Assembly (NCBI GenBank): GCA_020809705.1
Contig: CP085828.1
Location: forward strand, 1,674,001-1,738,000
Direction of reading: 5' to 3'
DNA from: Calonectria ilicicola
Lineage: Eukaryota > Ascomycota > Sordariomycetes > Hypocreales > Nectriaceae
DNA length: 64,000 nt
Of this stretch, positions 1-12,839 are shown piece by piece; position 1 is the first letter of the stretch; each line of letters starts with the position of its first letter. A model generated the notes under the pieces. That model had not been told where the DNA came from, ran no database searches, and was given only the letters and a program-made list of their open reading frames with translations. The position numbers and the translations under genes were made by a program.

Positions 1-1154
1 ATGCTATTTTGCGATACCACCTCGAGATCTGTGCCCCTCTTTCCCGTCAATTCATCTCTACCCTGGCTGCTTTTGCTCCTAGCGAGGAGGTAAAGGCTGA
101 AATGACCCGTCTCGGTAACGACAAGGACTATTTCCAGGAGAAGACCGGCCCCCACTACTACAACATTGCTCGCTTCCTGTCGGTTATTGGCAAGGGCCAG
201 AAGTGGACCAACATCCCCTTCTCTGCTTTCATCGAAGGTCTTACCAAGCTTCAGCCTCGCTACTACTCCATCTCGTCGTCGTCCCTGGTTCAGCCCAAGA
301 AAATCTCTGTTACCGCTGTTGTTGAGTCCCAGCCAATTCCTGGACGCGATGACCCATTCCGTGGTGTCTCAACCAACTATCTGCTGGCCTTGAAGCAGAA
401 GCAGCACGGAGACTCTGCCACCGCCTTTGTACAAACTTACGAGATTGACGGCCCCCGAAGCAAGTATGAAGGAATCCGTGTCCCTGTTCACGTTCGCCAC
501 TCCAACTTCAAGCTCCCTTCAGACCCCAGCAAGCCCGTCATTATGGTTGGACCTGGAACTGGTGTCGCCCCCTTCCGTGCTTTTGTTCAGGAACGCGCCA
601 AGCAAGCTGAGAATGGTATCGAAGTTGGCCCCACTGTTTTGTTCTTTGGCTGCCGAAAGTCTACCGAGGATTTCATGTATGAATCGGAGTGGGAGGTGAG
701 TTCTTCTAACTTAATCTATCTGTGATAAATGCTGACTAATTTACTCAGGAATACAAGAAGGTTCTTGGCGATAAATTTGAACTCGTAACCGCCTTTTCTC
801 GACAAGGTTCCAAGAAGGTCTACGTTCAGCACCGACTCAAGGAGCGATCAAAGCAGATTGGCGAGCTTTTATCCAACAAGGCTTACTTCTATGTTTGCGG
901 TGACGCTGCTAGCATGGCACGTGAGGTCAACTCCGTTCTTGCGCAGATTATTGCGGAGTCCCGCGGGGTTCCAGAAGCTAAGGGCGAAGAAATCGTCAAG
1001 AACATGAGAGCATCCAACCAATATCAGGTACGTTGCAAAATCACCCCCTGGAGCGCACATCATTTTGCATTGGTGACATTGCGAATGCTTGCGACCACTC
1101 ACCCTATATGAAATCAGCTGCTGACCGGTCGATGTACAGGAGGATGTGTGGTAA
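1..1154 (+). CDS. cprA: NADPH-cytochrome P450 reductase, C-terminal part (5' end outside window)
   Basis: Electron donor to microsomal P450s: it passes electrons from NADPH through FAD and FMN. Only the C-terminal ~328 residues are present. Exons are <3..695, 749..1027 and 1140..1154, with introns 696-748 (gtgagt..ctcag) and 1028-1139 (gtacgt..tacag). The FAD-binding motif PRYYSISSSS and the NADPH-binding stretch VGPGTGVAPFRAF are visible, followed by FFGCR and YVCGDAASMA. The last exon is only five codons and gives the ending YQEDVW, matching the C-terminal Trp that stacks on FAD in this family. The FMN domain and membrane anchor lie upstream of base 1. Reading-frame continuity across both introns supports the model; identity is firm from the motif set. 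Confidence 0.95.
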
Positions 1155-4100
1155 TAAAGGAGCGGTAAGCACGTGGTGCTGCATTTGGGATAGTCGGCAC
1201 GTTGGGTGCCTGTTAGGTTTCACGACCGGCCCAGGGCGAGCCCTGCTCCCCCAGGTAAACTAAGATGACCGTATATGAACTAGAACTTGGTTTTATTAGA
1301 GGAGAATAGTTGGGTCTGTTCGTGGCATCTGGATGCCTTTTGATTGATGGGTATCTGTCCCGCTGGACATGGTTTTTTTTTTTTTTTGGTGTATTGTATT
1401 GCAGCCCTGTCATGAAGAGCATGGAATACCAAGTATAAAAAATTATCTGAAAGCGATTCCAACAAAAGAGAAACCACCGCTGTGTCGAGTTGCTGGGCAT
1501 CAAGGTCGCGCTTTGCCGGGGCCAGGAAGATTCGCGATGAGCGACAAAAACGGAAGTATCATAAATGACCAACTGGGAGAATGGGTGCGGGCGATGGGGT
1601 CATGCCGTTCCAGCCAGGGTCAAAAGAGCCCCAGGGATGTTCTACGATGTATGTATACTTTGCTTGATACACAATGATCTGCACGTTCGGGGACCAGGAA
1701 GCATGCGGGTGCTGGGCTCCGGTCTCGATCTGTCTCCGCCTACCCTGTTACTGGGGTGAATGCATGGGCAGTGCTCGCCTGGCATATTTTTACACCCTCC
1801 AAAAGTCTATCAAAAAGTAATTGATCGCCTCCTCTGGGTTACGAATACCTCCCCCTAGGGTTTTCACCTAGGGCTAAGCCATGTAACCATGCTTTTTGGG
1901 CTTTTCATCCACCCTCCTTTCCTGCAGGTTGTTGTGTAGCCAGTCTATGCGCAGGTTGCTCAATACTGTGTGTGCCATCAAGCTGTTCCCCTGCAGTGCG
2001 TCTGGACAAGCCGCAAATTTGCTTTTTGTTGTCAGATTTACCCTTGGCAGGTCTAATCGCTTCCAGGCGCCCTCTAGATCTTGCTCGAGCATCTCCCCTC
2101 CTACTCGGTGCAGCCGTAGTCTTTTCCATCAGCCAATTTCGGTGCCCCTGCATGGATGCCGCATAAAAAGCCCTTTCAGTCGAAGGAGGATTGCCACTCA
2201 ATACGGGAGAGGGTTGTCTTTTCCCCTTTGTGCCCTTGTAGCAGGACGGATGATCGACCCCCATGGTGGATCAGCAAAGGTGGAAAACGCTTCCGAAGTG
2301 TCTTTCTTTTTATGCATATGGGTAGTAGTAGCTGGACTACATTTCTAAGGGTCTCCCAGTCACTGTGCCGCACGCGTCTGCGCCGCAGCACACGAAGCAG
2401 GTAGAACGTACGGCAATGCTGTCTCTCCTGCTAGGGCTAGAGCATGATGCATCCGACATCGCGGTTACGGGGGATGGCTGGGCCTTGAGCGGCAGCGTTG
2501 TGGGGACAAGTTCCAAAGTCATTACATGGCATGCATATGTAGCTACTTTTCTCGAGACAACTTCTTGTCTATCAACACGAGCAAGGCGAGGTGGCGGCTA
2601 ACCTGAAAGCAAGGAAGAGAGACTCACAGGCGGGCTAGCCAACGCGCCCGCATTTGGCCCAAAAGAAAAACGGTCTCCCGTCCTGCATGTTGTTGCTTTT
2701 TGAGTCGGAGCTCGGATGCTGGGGCGTAACCTATGGGTATCGAGTGTGGGAACCCTGTGCCTCTAGTTCGCGTCTTGACAAGGGATGAACTTGCGACTGG
2801 GATATACATGGGGACGCTTTATCTGGGGCTATGACGTGAACTTTGTGCATTCTGGGGGTGCAACTTTCGACGGAAGTTTTCCGGCGCCGCGTTTCCTCGC
2901 CGTCTGAGCGAACCAGGTGAGACATGATGCTGGGGACAATGCTCCCCGTGTCCCATTGAACAGACACCCATCGGGAATCACCTCGGATGACAGAAAAAAA
3001 AAAAGAAAAAGATGGACGCCACACACTGGGCTTGGGATCATGATTGTGTCATTGGCGGCGACTCGAAGGGGTACGTGTGGTCGGTTCAACTGCGGTTTCA
3101 GACGGATCAGCTCAAAAAGCAATTCGAGACCTGATGGATGGACACAACTGGTGCGCTAGGCGAACGTCGCAGTCGAGCCCGGGGCTATTTGGTGTTGTCA
3201 TTAAAAAAAGACCGCTTTTCCAACCAGAGGAACCGGCATGCCCGTGATCGATGGGAGCCAGAGCTGTGCTGGGCTGTCACAAATCGATTGTGGCCCGCTA
3301 CATCCACATCAGCTCACACACCGGAAGTCCACACCAAAATTCCGCTCCGACAAGACGATTGGCTTCTCATGAGGCTCTCATCCTTGCTTCTGCTGATTCC
3401 CACACCATTCACGCTCGTGCATTTGATTGAGGGGCGCAAAAATTTATTTATGAGGCATGAGAAAACAGAGCTGCCAAGCTAGACCCGTGGGGTATTCGTG
3501 TCTCTTGGATGTCTGAGAGGACTTGGGAACCAAAGCAAATCCCCCCAGCGCCTGCAGGAGGTCCCTATACGCTCCAATAGCTAGGAACAGGGAAGAAGCA
3601 TGGAGAGATACCGCTGCTCCGTCATGGACGGAAAAAGATAAGAGGGGCATCGATCCCTCCCGATAGTTCTTTGTTTTGCGTTCAAGTTGTATGTGACTGA
3701 ACATTCGCCTCCCGTCCACATATTCTTTCGTATTTCGAATATCCTTACAAAGAGACCTCCCTCCATATCTTTACCTGTTTTCTTTCCCTGATTCTCGGCT
3801 GCGTCTTTGGCATCTGTATCCTGCTTGTTACCGAAAAAAAAAGGGTGTCCTCTATAAACAACAAGCCAAAGACGTTGACTGCCCTACCTGTGCAAAAACC
3901 GGACGTCGCCGCTACGACTGCACCTATAATAAAGAAAGACCCCATTGCACCCTTAGATTTTACCATTTTGAAAGCATTACTGCAAGCGAGGTGTTGGACT
4001 GTCGAAATCTGTCGGCCTGATCTCTCCTCTAACAGCTTCCATAATACCACCATTCATCATTAGTCAACTGATACTCGCATTCTTAGTATTTGCCTTGCAA

Positions 4101-5413
4101 AACATCAAATAGCTACCTAACAGACAGAATACTCTGTGTTACACACTGTATTCTCTGCGGAAGAAAATATCTCTGACGCGCTGAAGAGTCAACTGGATCA
4201 CGACTTTTCTACTCGACCACTCAACGTCGAACTTTCTGCAACCTTGCTGGCCATTTGCTTCTCTGGGGTAGACGCCACGGTGACTGGCGTGCGTGAAGCG
4301 TATAACAAAGAGTGACTGGGTATGTGAGCGTCAGCTTGAATTCGTCTCCACTAGTACGATTTTGCAGCAGTGAATCATTGCCAGTCAAACCACCCACTAC
4401 GAGTCACTTGGCAGCAGCTGTTGACCAAGCGTACTCGCCGCAAACCACTCCTGCACCTCGCATTTTGTCAACTTCCATCTGCCCGCTTCCCTGCCCGACC
4501 GCCTCGCCCGCTGATTCCATTTCCCATTCCTTCGCCTTCGCCCCGTCACCGACCTTCTCTTCCTCTTCACCATATTCCTTCTACTCCGCCTGGAGTAGGC
4601 TGCGTTCAAGGCTCGAGACAATACCATTTTTGCCTTCCACCCTCCTGCGTTAATTCACGTCTGCTTTGCCTTTCTTGATAATCACTCGATCATTCTTGCC
4701 CCTCGCTCTTTTGGAGTCTGAGCACTGTCTCTGTTGCCAGACTGACGACCGGCGACGCCTTCCCTAATACACATAATTACAAGCTTAGGTAAGTCAGGCT
4801 TGATACAATCTTTCTCTACATCTATCTACCGAGCTTCTTGATTTCTTCCTCTTTTTCACCTCGACCCTTCTCTGCTCTGTCTCGTCTTCTCCCTCTCCAC
4901 GGCTCAGCATCACACTCGTTCAACCCATCCTCCACGTACCGTGGCAGATTTGTTCTCAATTTCCATCTTGCTCCGTAACTTGTCCTATCTTACATACTCT
5001 CGCTTTACCTCAGAGTCTTGGTACCTCCGGATTTCCTGTTGTTGGTCTGCTCAGAACTTCTTCATATTGCCAGGTAGTCGGCATCCTGTTGACGGTAAGT
5101 TGCGACACCCCTTCTCCCTACCTTGATCCCAAATCAAGCCTTTGGTTCGAAGCTGATGAGCTATTGAAGCAGATATTTGTTCAGCTTGGTCATTTCAATC
5201 TCCATCAACTTTTGAGAAGTTGATCTGTTGCTTGTGAGGTACGCATTTATTCCAATTTTCCCAAACATACAAGGTTCCTCGCGGTATCTGAGATGCCACG
5301 ATTCCATTATCATCCTACCTATTCTTTTTGTCTTTTCTTAGTCCGTGAAGCTTGTCTGACTGTTCTCTGACGCAGACACACTCAAAATTACCATCTTCAC
5401 ACGATAGCCAACC
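1155..5413. other. 4.3 kb spacer: reductase 3' UTR and long spliced leader of the RRM gene
   Basis: I find no complete gene here. The first few hundred bases should hold the reductase 3' UTR, including a poly-T run near 1374. The right end is pyrimidine-rich (about 4440-4730 and 4800-4920), as in fungal promoters and leaders. It contains matched splice-like signals: donor GTAAGT at 4799 with acceptor CAG ending 5073, donor GTAAGT at 5095 with AG ending 5172, and donor GTACGC at 5239 with acceptor GCAG ending 5375. These suggest a multi-intron 5' UTR for the gene starting at 5414. A short open stretch near 3820-3910 resembles part of a zinc cluster and is described under findings. Confidence 0.5.
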
Positions 5414-7385
5414 ATGGAAAGCGGTGGTGTTGCTGCACCTTATATCTCTGGCCAGCCGAACCGGCCAACTCACTCGCACCTGACGATTCCCGGATCTAAT
5501 GATCACAACGGAATGATGAACCAATTTCAAGGGATGTCCCTTGGAGGCATGAATATGGCGAACGGACCGGCTCCTCTCCAGATGACCCCTTCATACCTCG
5601 TTGGTCCCGAAGGGCAATTTGTCCTCGCTCCAATGCCGCCATCGCAATCTTTGAACATGGCCCACACAACTGAGAATGGATATGGGGCCTTTTCAATTAA
5701 CAACTCGTATGGTAACCCTTACCTCGGGTTGCCTGTCCCCGTCATGCCATTTACTCCAGGTCGGTCCAACACCGCTCATCCAAGAATTGATCGTGCCCAT
5801 TCAGACGTCCCTGGTCTTGAAAACCGCCGTGGCTCTTACTCTACCACAGAGTCTACTCCCGCCACTCCATACTACACTGGTGTTTCTCACCGTGAAAATG
5901 GTCCTCGTGTCGCGAGCCTTGACAGATCTACATATACCACACCATCTCCTCAGCAGATTGGCATGGCATCTCTGCACGGTGATGCCCCGGCTAAGCCAGC
6001 GCTCCCCCCGGTCTCTGACCATGTTTTGGATGAACTTCTCAAGAAGAGTCCGGCCATTCCAAAGGCCGTCCCTGCGGTATTCACCCCGCCCGGTCAGATG
6101 AAGAGCCTCGAACAGAGCCTTGAAAATCGCATTCCCGGAAATCGTAATGTTTACATTCGTGGTCTTCACCCCACAACTGATGATGAATTGCTGTACCAGT
6201 TCGCATCTAGATTTGGCGCCGTTGAGACGTCTAAAGCGATCATCGATACAGGTACCGGCGCATGCAAGGGGTAAATAAGAATGAAATTTCCTTGCAATAC
6301 TTCACTGACGCTTGCTTAGTTTCGGTTTTGCTAAATTTTTCGATGTTGGTAACTCGGAGATGTGTATTCGCGGGTTTTATCGTCTTGGTTACGAAGTCGG
6401 GTTTGCACGGGTTAGCAAACTTTCTATCCATTTTGAATGTTTCCCTTGACTGATGGCGTATAGGAGTCATTCAATTCCCGCCTCAAGGCGGAGGGAGACG
6501 AGCAATCTACTAATCTCTATATTTCCAACCTTCCCAAAACCCTGACCGAAGTCGTGAGTACTTTTGTGCACGTTTAATTTCGAGGATATACTAACTATGC
6601 GTAGGAGCTGGGTACTATCTTTATGAATTTTACTATCTTGTCTAGCAAAATTCTTCGGGATAGCATGGGGAACAGCCGTGGCGTTGGATTTGCGCGGTAA
6701 GTATCGATGATTTGACATCCATGAAACTCCGTCTAATCTTTTTTTGGTAGCTTCGAATCGCGTGATGTCTGTGACGATGTCATCCGAAAGTTCAACGGTC
6801 TCGGCATCGGCGAAGAAGGCCTTCTCATGAACATTCGATATGCCGACACCCCGGCTCAGAAAGAACTCAAGCGCGTGACTGCGGAACGTCGCCAGTTCCG
6901 TACCAACGAATATAATATTGGTGCTTATGGCACCCCCCTGGTTGGCTTGAATCCTACCTTGTATGGCTCTCAGCCGCAGCCATGGCGGCGATCTGTTCAG
7001 CCAAATCTCACTCGGAAGTATGCTTCGTTCACCCCTCCCTTTTGAACTCCATGTTGACATTACCGTAGCATTGCCACTGGGGCTCCGCCAACGGCCCCGG
7101 CTGCTTCCACAACTATTGCCACCTCTGATGGCAGCAACGGAACCAAATCTTCGGGCTCTCAGCGAGGATCTTTCCAGTATGGTTTGTCGCATTGCTCTCG
7201 GGGCCCTTTCTAACCTCTTGACTAGGACGGCTACGAGTTCGAGTGCGGAGGAAGCAATCACCACACCCACATCATCAGAGTGCGATGAGAGTGTCACCAT
7301 TAATGCAGATACCATTGTTAACGCTTCTCTCGACTCGTCTCCGTCCGTCAAGAAGGAGACTTCCGTAAAGAGGGAGGCTCAGTAA
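5414..7385 (+). CDS. Two-RRM RNA-binding protein (RBMS/MSSP-like)
   Basis: Predicted RNA-binding protein of 554 residues. Exons: 5414..6270, 6320..6410, 6464..6553, 6605..6696, 6751..7017, 7069..7176, 7226..7385. The first ~240 residues are low-complexity, rich in Gly, Met, Pro and Ser. RRM1 starts at NVYIRGL and its RNP1-like strand GFGFAKF is split by intron 6271-6319. RRM2 starts at NLYISNLP with RNP1-like RGVGFARF, again interrupted by an intron (6697-6750). The tail is Ser/Thr-rich and acidic, ending in KREAQ. Tandem RRMs with this spacing resemble the RBMS/MSSP group, which binds single-stranded nucleic acid or 3' UTRs; the target here is unknown. The last two introns (7018-7068 and 7177-7225) are the least certain; donors GTATGC and GTATGG were chosen because they keep the tail open to the stop at 7385. 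Confidence 0.85.
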
Positions 7386-7805
7386 CTCGAACATGCCGAT
7401 TGTTAAGAAGCAATCCATAGTGTGCACCATTCGTTACTTATTTCTTTTGTTCTTTTTTAATCATGGTCTCTTGGAGCTGTCAATTTAACATGTCAAGACA
7501 GTGTTATGAAATTGCGGAACATGTTATGGTCTGGGGTAGCTACTACAGTTAATCACTTCTGGTGTGCCCTATTTTATGAGCTGCTGTACTTTAGATTTTA
7601 AAAGGGACAGTCCTGGCATGAAAGTCTGCAATGTCGGCAAATTGCCTAAACGAAATAAATCATTATTGTTTTAACACCGAGTCCTTTGAATGCAATGGTG
7701 CCTTGCGTGAGTGTTACAACAGAACTTGGAGGAGCTTCAGAGTGGACATGGAGTGAGAAAATGATGCACGAACATGTGAATTCTTCTAGGGTATCATTAC
7801 ATATT
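7386..7805. other. Convergent 3' region between the RRM gene and RIO2
   Basis: A 420 bp gap holding the 3' UTRs of two genes that face each other. It is AT-rich, with poly-T runs near 7440-7460 and an AATAAA at about 7655-7660 that could serve the + strand gene. No coding potential seen. Confidence 0.5.
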
Positions 7806-9049
7806 TTAGACCATTAATTTGGACATGGGTTCATCGACCGGTAGCTCCGCCTCTCGAGCATCATCCCCAAGGAGACCTCCCGATGCGCCTTCATTGTCCT
7901 CTTCTTCGCTCCCCTCTTCACTATCTTCTTCCTCGTCATCGTCATCATCGTCATCATCTTGGGGGGCTGCCTCTTTCTTATCTTTGATTGCAGCCTCCAA
8001 ATCCTTCAACATTTTCTTGGTGAAGCCAGATGCCGCAACGGTAGCATCCAGTCTCGTAGCGCCATCTTTCCCAACACTTTTCTTAGCATTCTTGAAGAAA
8101 GGGCCAGGCTCTGTGGTGACAAAATGAAATCGCCTCTCAAAAAAGCGCTTTATGCAGTTGACATCCCGATCAAAGTACATCTCTGCATTTTGATGCTCCA
8201 TTGAAACCATCTGTGGGAAGTCGATAATGACGGGCTCTAGGACGAGTGTTTCTTGTCCGTCTTCTGTTTTGGTTCTGTTCTCCTTGATTAGAATATTGAA
8301 CTCGTTAAAATCGCCATGAATTAGTCCGTTCTTGGCAAGCCGAAGTATTAACCCAATCAGTTCGGCATAAAGGGATGCTGGATCGGGGACTTCGGCGATT
8401 TGACGCAGAGGAAAGGCATCGATGAGGCTCATGACTATAGTGTGACGGGATTGTGCCATTGGTTCTGGGACAGGGTATCCTTCTTCACGAAGCGCTTTCA
8501 TAAAAGCAAATTCTTTCATAGCGGCCAGCTTTGAGAGATACATCCATGATGCAGAGGCCCGGTTCTTGAGATAGTCCCGGTTGGACTTCACAGTTCGGAA
8601 AGAAATTCGTCCGAGTCTGTGAATTTTCAAGACTCGTTGTGTTCCGGTCTCGTCAGCCACCACCATGATATCGCTTTCTTTGCCCACGCCAATTCGGTTT
8701 CCAACACTGTAAACCTCTTTTCGCTTCGCGTGGGTGTGAAGAGCGAGATAATCAAGGCCACCATAGGTCAGTCGATAACCATCGTATTTGGCTTCCTTGA
8801 CACGCGCAATTAGGCCAACTTTGGCGAGGGCAGAAATGCTCTTGTGTACGCTACTGGCGCCGCCGCGGAGGCGCGAAGTTCTTTCGATCAAAGGCGTTGG
8901 CACAATCTCGTGGTTTTTGCTCCCCATCTCAACCTGTATTTTTGCATTAGACATGTCTGGTGGGAAACCCTGATGGTCGGACTTACGGCTGTGAGGACTC
9001 GCCAGTCCTCCGCGATGAGGTAGCGCATGGCTTTGGTATCTAACTTCAT
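7806..9049 (-). CDS. RIO2: RIO2 atypical protein kinase/ATPase
   Basis: Required for late cytoplasmic maturation of pre-40S ribosomal subunits. The 396-residue protein joins exon 8987..9049 to 7806..8933 across a 53 bp intron (8934-8986). The N terminus MKLDTKAMRYLIAEDWRVL and the winged-helix segment with EMGSKNHEIVP and RLRGGASSVHKS are hallmarks of RIO2. The kinase fold shows the P-loop GVGKES (about 103-108), a lysine in VLKIHR (K124), the catalytic loop HGDFNEFN (H227, D229, N234) and the metal-binding IIDFPQ (D259). The C terminus is highly acidic with an eight-Asp run encoded by a GTC/ATC-type repeat near 7933-7960. It starts 490 bp from the divergent RPN1 gene, so the two may share a promoter. 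An upstream non-ATG extension of the second exon is intronic and was discarded. Confidence 0.96.
7933..7963. repeat. Trinucleotide repeat coding for poly-Asp in RIO2
   Basis: A short run of CGT/CAT/CAT triplets on the + strand reads as GAT/GAC on the coding strand and makes the Asp stretch in the RIO2 acidic tail. Its length may vary between strains. Confidence 0.7.
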
Positions 9050-9539
9050 GGCGACTTGAGATTTCGAGGCTGCTGGTCAAAAAATTTAAGAACAAGAGGA
9101 TTTTGTATCAATAATCCGTATTGAAATTGCCTGACCGCGGGGTTGATTCTCCAGATGTTGTCGCATGGTGGGGTTATCCTGGAAATTTTGACGATAAGAT
9201 CTAATCACTGATAAGGAACATTATCTCGGAGAGAAATCGGGTAATTGGCCCCGACACGTGATTGCAAGGCTGGCTCGGACCCGTTCTGCAGGCGGCAGCG
9301 CCTGGCGTAACCCAGAGCTCCCTGGGTACAGCACAGCATCTCGAGCTTGACCAAGCGGGCTCCATCACCTTCCATCACCGGCGACGAATACCCACGACCA
9401 CATCAGGACCACGACATCATTTGTGAAGATACTAGCAACGAGAACAGAGACACTCTATAGATACTGCACTAAGACTTTTTATCTTTCTCCAATCTGTTTT
9501 CTCAAGCTGCCCACAGTCGTCTAAGTCGTCGACGTCAAC
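9050..9539. promoter_or_regulatory. Divergent promoter region between RIO2 and RPN1
   Basis: A 490 bp segment between two divergent start codons. It has an ATTGG (inverted CCAAT) at 9244-9248 and a pyrimidine-rich stretch ending near 9510, just upstream of the RPN1 ATG, as expected of a fungal leader. I found no exact match to the yeast proteasome element GGTGGCAAA. Confidence 0.5.
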
Positions 9540-12411
9540 ATGGCTCAGGACAGCGAACTGCCCAAGGCGGTTGACAAGGGCAAGGGCAAGGCCGTTGAAG
9601 ACGCTAAGAAAGACAAGCCCTTGGCAAATGGAAAGAAGGATGATGACAAAATTGAGAGTATGGGTGTTCTGCCCGCACCACGATGCGACCGGATGCTGAT
9701 CAATACATAGCTGCGGAGGAGGAGCTCAACGAAGAGGACCAGCAACTCAAGAATGAGCTTGATATGATGGTCGAGCGTTTGACGGTGAGTAGCTTTCGAG
9801 AGTCTAGAAACGGCGCACCTGATTTGGTTTCTAACAATCCCGTAGGAGTCAAACAAGGACCTCTATAAGCCCGCCCTTGAAGCGATGAAGACCTCCATCA
9901 AGACCTCCACATCATCCATGACCGCAGTACCGAAGCCACTGAAGTTCTTGCGACCACACTACGAGACCCTGGCCAAGCTTTACGACGAATGGCCACAGAA
10001 CGATGATAAGACCTCTTTGGCGGATGTGCTCTCCGTCATTGGTATGACGTTTTCGGACGAGGACCGACAAGACACCCTCAAATACCGACTTCTAGCACCA
10101 ACATCCGATATTGGCTCATGGGGACATGAGTATGTCAGGCACTTGGCGCTGCAGATTGGTGAGGTGTATGGGAAGCGAATCACAACAGACGAGCCCACCA
10201 ACGACCTGGTTGATCTCGCGCTGCTCTTGATTCCCCTCTTCCTCAAGAGCAACGCTGAGGCCGATGCTGTGGATTTGATGAGTGAGCTCGAGATAATTGA
10301 GCAGATCCCCAAATTTGTCGACGAAAACACATATGCGCGAGTCTGCCTTTACATGGTCAGCATGGTCAACCTCCTCACCTACCCTGACAATGAGACGTTT
10401 CTCAGGACGGCCCACGACATTTACATCGAGTACAAGCAATTTACCCAGGCCACAGTCCTCGCTATTCGACTTCATGACTTTGACTTGATCAAAGCCGACT
10501 TTGACAAGGCGGAAGACCCCGCCCTCCAGAAGCAGCTGGCGTTTTTGATGGCCCGCCAAAGAATAGTCTTGAACCTTGACAACGACGAGGATGAGGAGCA
10601 GGTTGCCTCGGATTGCTTATCTAGCCTCAAGCTTTCAGAGCATTTCAAGGCCCTTGGCAAGGAACTCAACATTCTGGAGCCTAAGTCTACGGAGGATATC
10701 TATAAGAGCCATCTTGAAAGCAGCCGGGTTGCTGGAATGACAAACCTCGATTCCGCTCGACACAACCTCGCAGCTGCATTTGTCAATGCTTTTGTCAATG
10801 CAGGATTTGGAAATGACAAGATGATGCTTGTAGATGGTGAAAAGGAGACGTGGGTATGGAAGACCAAGGCTGATGGCATGATGTCCACCGTCGCTTCATT
10901 GGGTACCCTTGTTCTTTGGGATGTTGAGAGCGGCCTTGACAAGATTGATCGATACACGTATTCTGCCGAGCCCGAAATCACTGCCGGTGCTATGCTCGCA
11001 ATCGGCATCATGAACTCGGGTGTGCGAATTGATTCGGATCCGGCCCTGGCTCTCCTGGGTGACACAGACAAGTTGAACCACGCCAACCCCCTGATCCGAA
11101 CTGCTTGTATTATGGGCCTGGGTCTATCGTATGCGGGCTCAAACAAGGAAGAGGCTCTCGAGCTTCTCCTGCCCTTCATCTCCGATTCTAGTCAAGATAT
11201 GCAGGTCTCAGCTATGGCCGCGCTGGCTTGTGGTCTTATTTTCGTTGGGTCTTCTCACCCGGAAGTCAGCGAGGCCATTGTGACTACTTTGATGGATGAG
11301 GACCGCCAAAACCAATTGACCGACAAATGGACGCGATTCTTGGCTCTGGGTCTAGGTCTCCTCTTCTTTGGACGGCAAGAGGAGGTTGATGTCATTCTTG
11401 AGACCCTCAAAGCCATCGACCACCCGATGTCGAAGGCTACTGCTGTCCTGGCTGAGATTTGCGCCTGGGCGGGCACCGGTGCTGTGTTGAAGATCCAGGA
11501 GCTTCTACATATCTGCAATGAGCACAAAGAGGAATCCGATGAGAAGAAGGGTGACGAGCTTCTCCAGGCATATGCTGTTATCGGTATTGCACTCGTGGCT
11601 ATGGGTGAGGATGTGGGTCAGGAGATGGTTCTCCGACAGTTTGGCCATCTCATGCACTATGGCGAGGCCAACATCCGAAAAGCCGTTCCCTTGGCGATGG
11701 GTCTTATCAGCCCCAGCAACCCTCAGATGAAGGTCTACGACACTCTATCGAGATACAGCCACGACACTGACCCGGAGGTTGCCATCAATGCCATCTTCGC
11801 CATGGGTCTGCTTGGTGCCGGTACCAACAACGCTCGCTTGGCACAGTTGCTGCGCCAGCTAGCCAGCTACTACCACCGCGACCAGGACGCCTTGTTCATG
11901 GTTCGCATTGCCCAAGGTCTCCTCCACATGGGCAAGGGCACTCTTTCTCTTAGCCCCTTCCACACTGATCGTCAGGTCTTATCTCGTGTCTCGGCTGCCG
12001 GTCTCCTTGCCACTTTGGTTGCCATGATCGAACCTAAGGAATTCATCACCTCTAACTCTCACTACCTCCTCTACTTCCTTGTTACTGCTATGCACCCCCG
12101 TTTCCTTGTCACACTTGATGAGAACCTGAAGCCACTCAAGGTCAATGTCCGCGTGGGTCAGGCCGTCGATGTTGTGGGACAGGCTGGCCGACCTAAGACT
12201 ATTACCGGTTGGCAAACTCAGAGCACTCCCGTGGTTCTTGCGTATGGCGAGCGTGCAGAACTGGAAGATGAAGAGTACATCAGCCTTAACAGCACATTGG
12301 AAGGCTTAGTGATTCTACGAAAGGTGAGCTTGACATGAAACCTTCAAAACACACTTTACAGACATATCACTAACATCTCGGCAGAACCCTGAGTGGCAAG
12401 AAGAGAAATAG
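9540..12411 (+). CDS. RPN1: 26S proteasome regulatory subunit RPN1 (PSMD2)
   Basis: Largest non-ATPase subunit of the proteasome base; it docks ubiquitin receptors (Rad23, Dsk2) and the deubiquitinase Ubp6. Exons 9540..9657, 9711..9784, 9846..12323 and 12385..12411 give 898 residues, the usual family length. The N terminus is Lys-rich, followed by the conserved EEELNEEDQQLKNELDMMVERL helix, which is split across an intron. The centre (about 400-760) contains proteasome/cyclosome repeats, seen as recurring Gly/Ala-rich units such as ACIMGLGLSYAGS, AALACGLIFVG and AIFAMGLLGAG. The last intron (12324-12384) separates VILRK from the final NPEWQEEK. The start is the only ATG before the Lys-rich segment. 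Faces the OPT gene tail to tail. Confidence 0.97.
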
Positions 12412-12839
12412 AAAATGAACGATTATGTGAGCGAGCGTTGGGATTGGCTTAGGTCAAGGATTGGAAGGCCACAGGCCAGGCCTCGTTACACTGTATAGTA
12501 GTAATCTGCTGTAGGCGCAAACACGCGGGAGGATCCAAATGCACTGATAGAGGGGCAAAATCGATTGCAATTTCGTGTCTTCCTTCCATGAATGTTTCTC
12601 GTCAAACGAAAGAGCCGCAGTAAACTCCTGGATAACTTAAATACAAGTAAACATTGACCCGAAATGACCAAAATTGGATATCCTAGCCTTGTAACACCAA
12701 CTACCTTCATGATGCAACAGACCTCTATTCCGTAATGCTAAAATTCCGAGACAAAACATCAGGCTGATTCTATCATGTATATTGCTTCTCGAGAAGCGCA
12801 AATTCAATACCAAGACTCCAAGGCCAATAAACGCCAGAA
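12412..12839. other. Convergent 3' region between RPN1 and the OPT transporter
   Basis: A 428 bp gap of 3' UTR sequence for two facing genes. No credible coding sequence or RNA gene recognised. Confidence 0.5.

Noticed and set aside
3845..4063. 72-codon ORF in the RRM leader
   Set aside because: No family match and sits in a likely untranslated or promoter region; a different frame over the same bases has the zinc-cluster resemblance.
6467..7351. 294-codon open frame antisense to the RRM gene
   Set aside because: Overlaps spliced RRM exons and their introns; the + strand reading gives recognisable RRM2 motifs and the antisense gives nothing.
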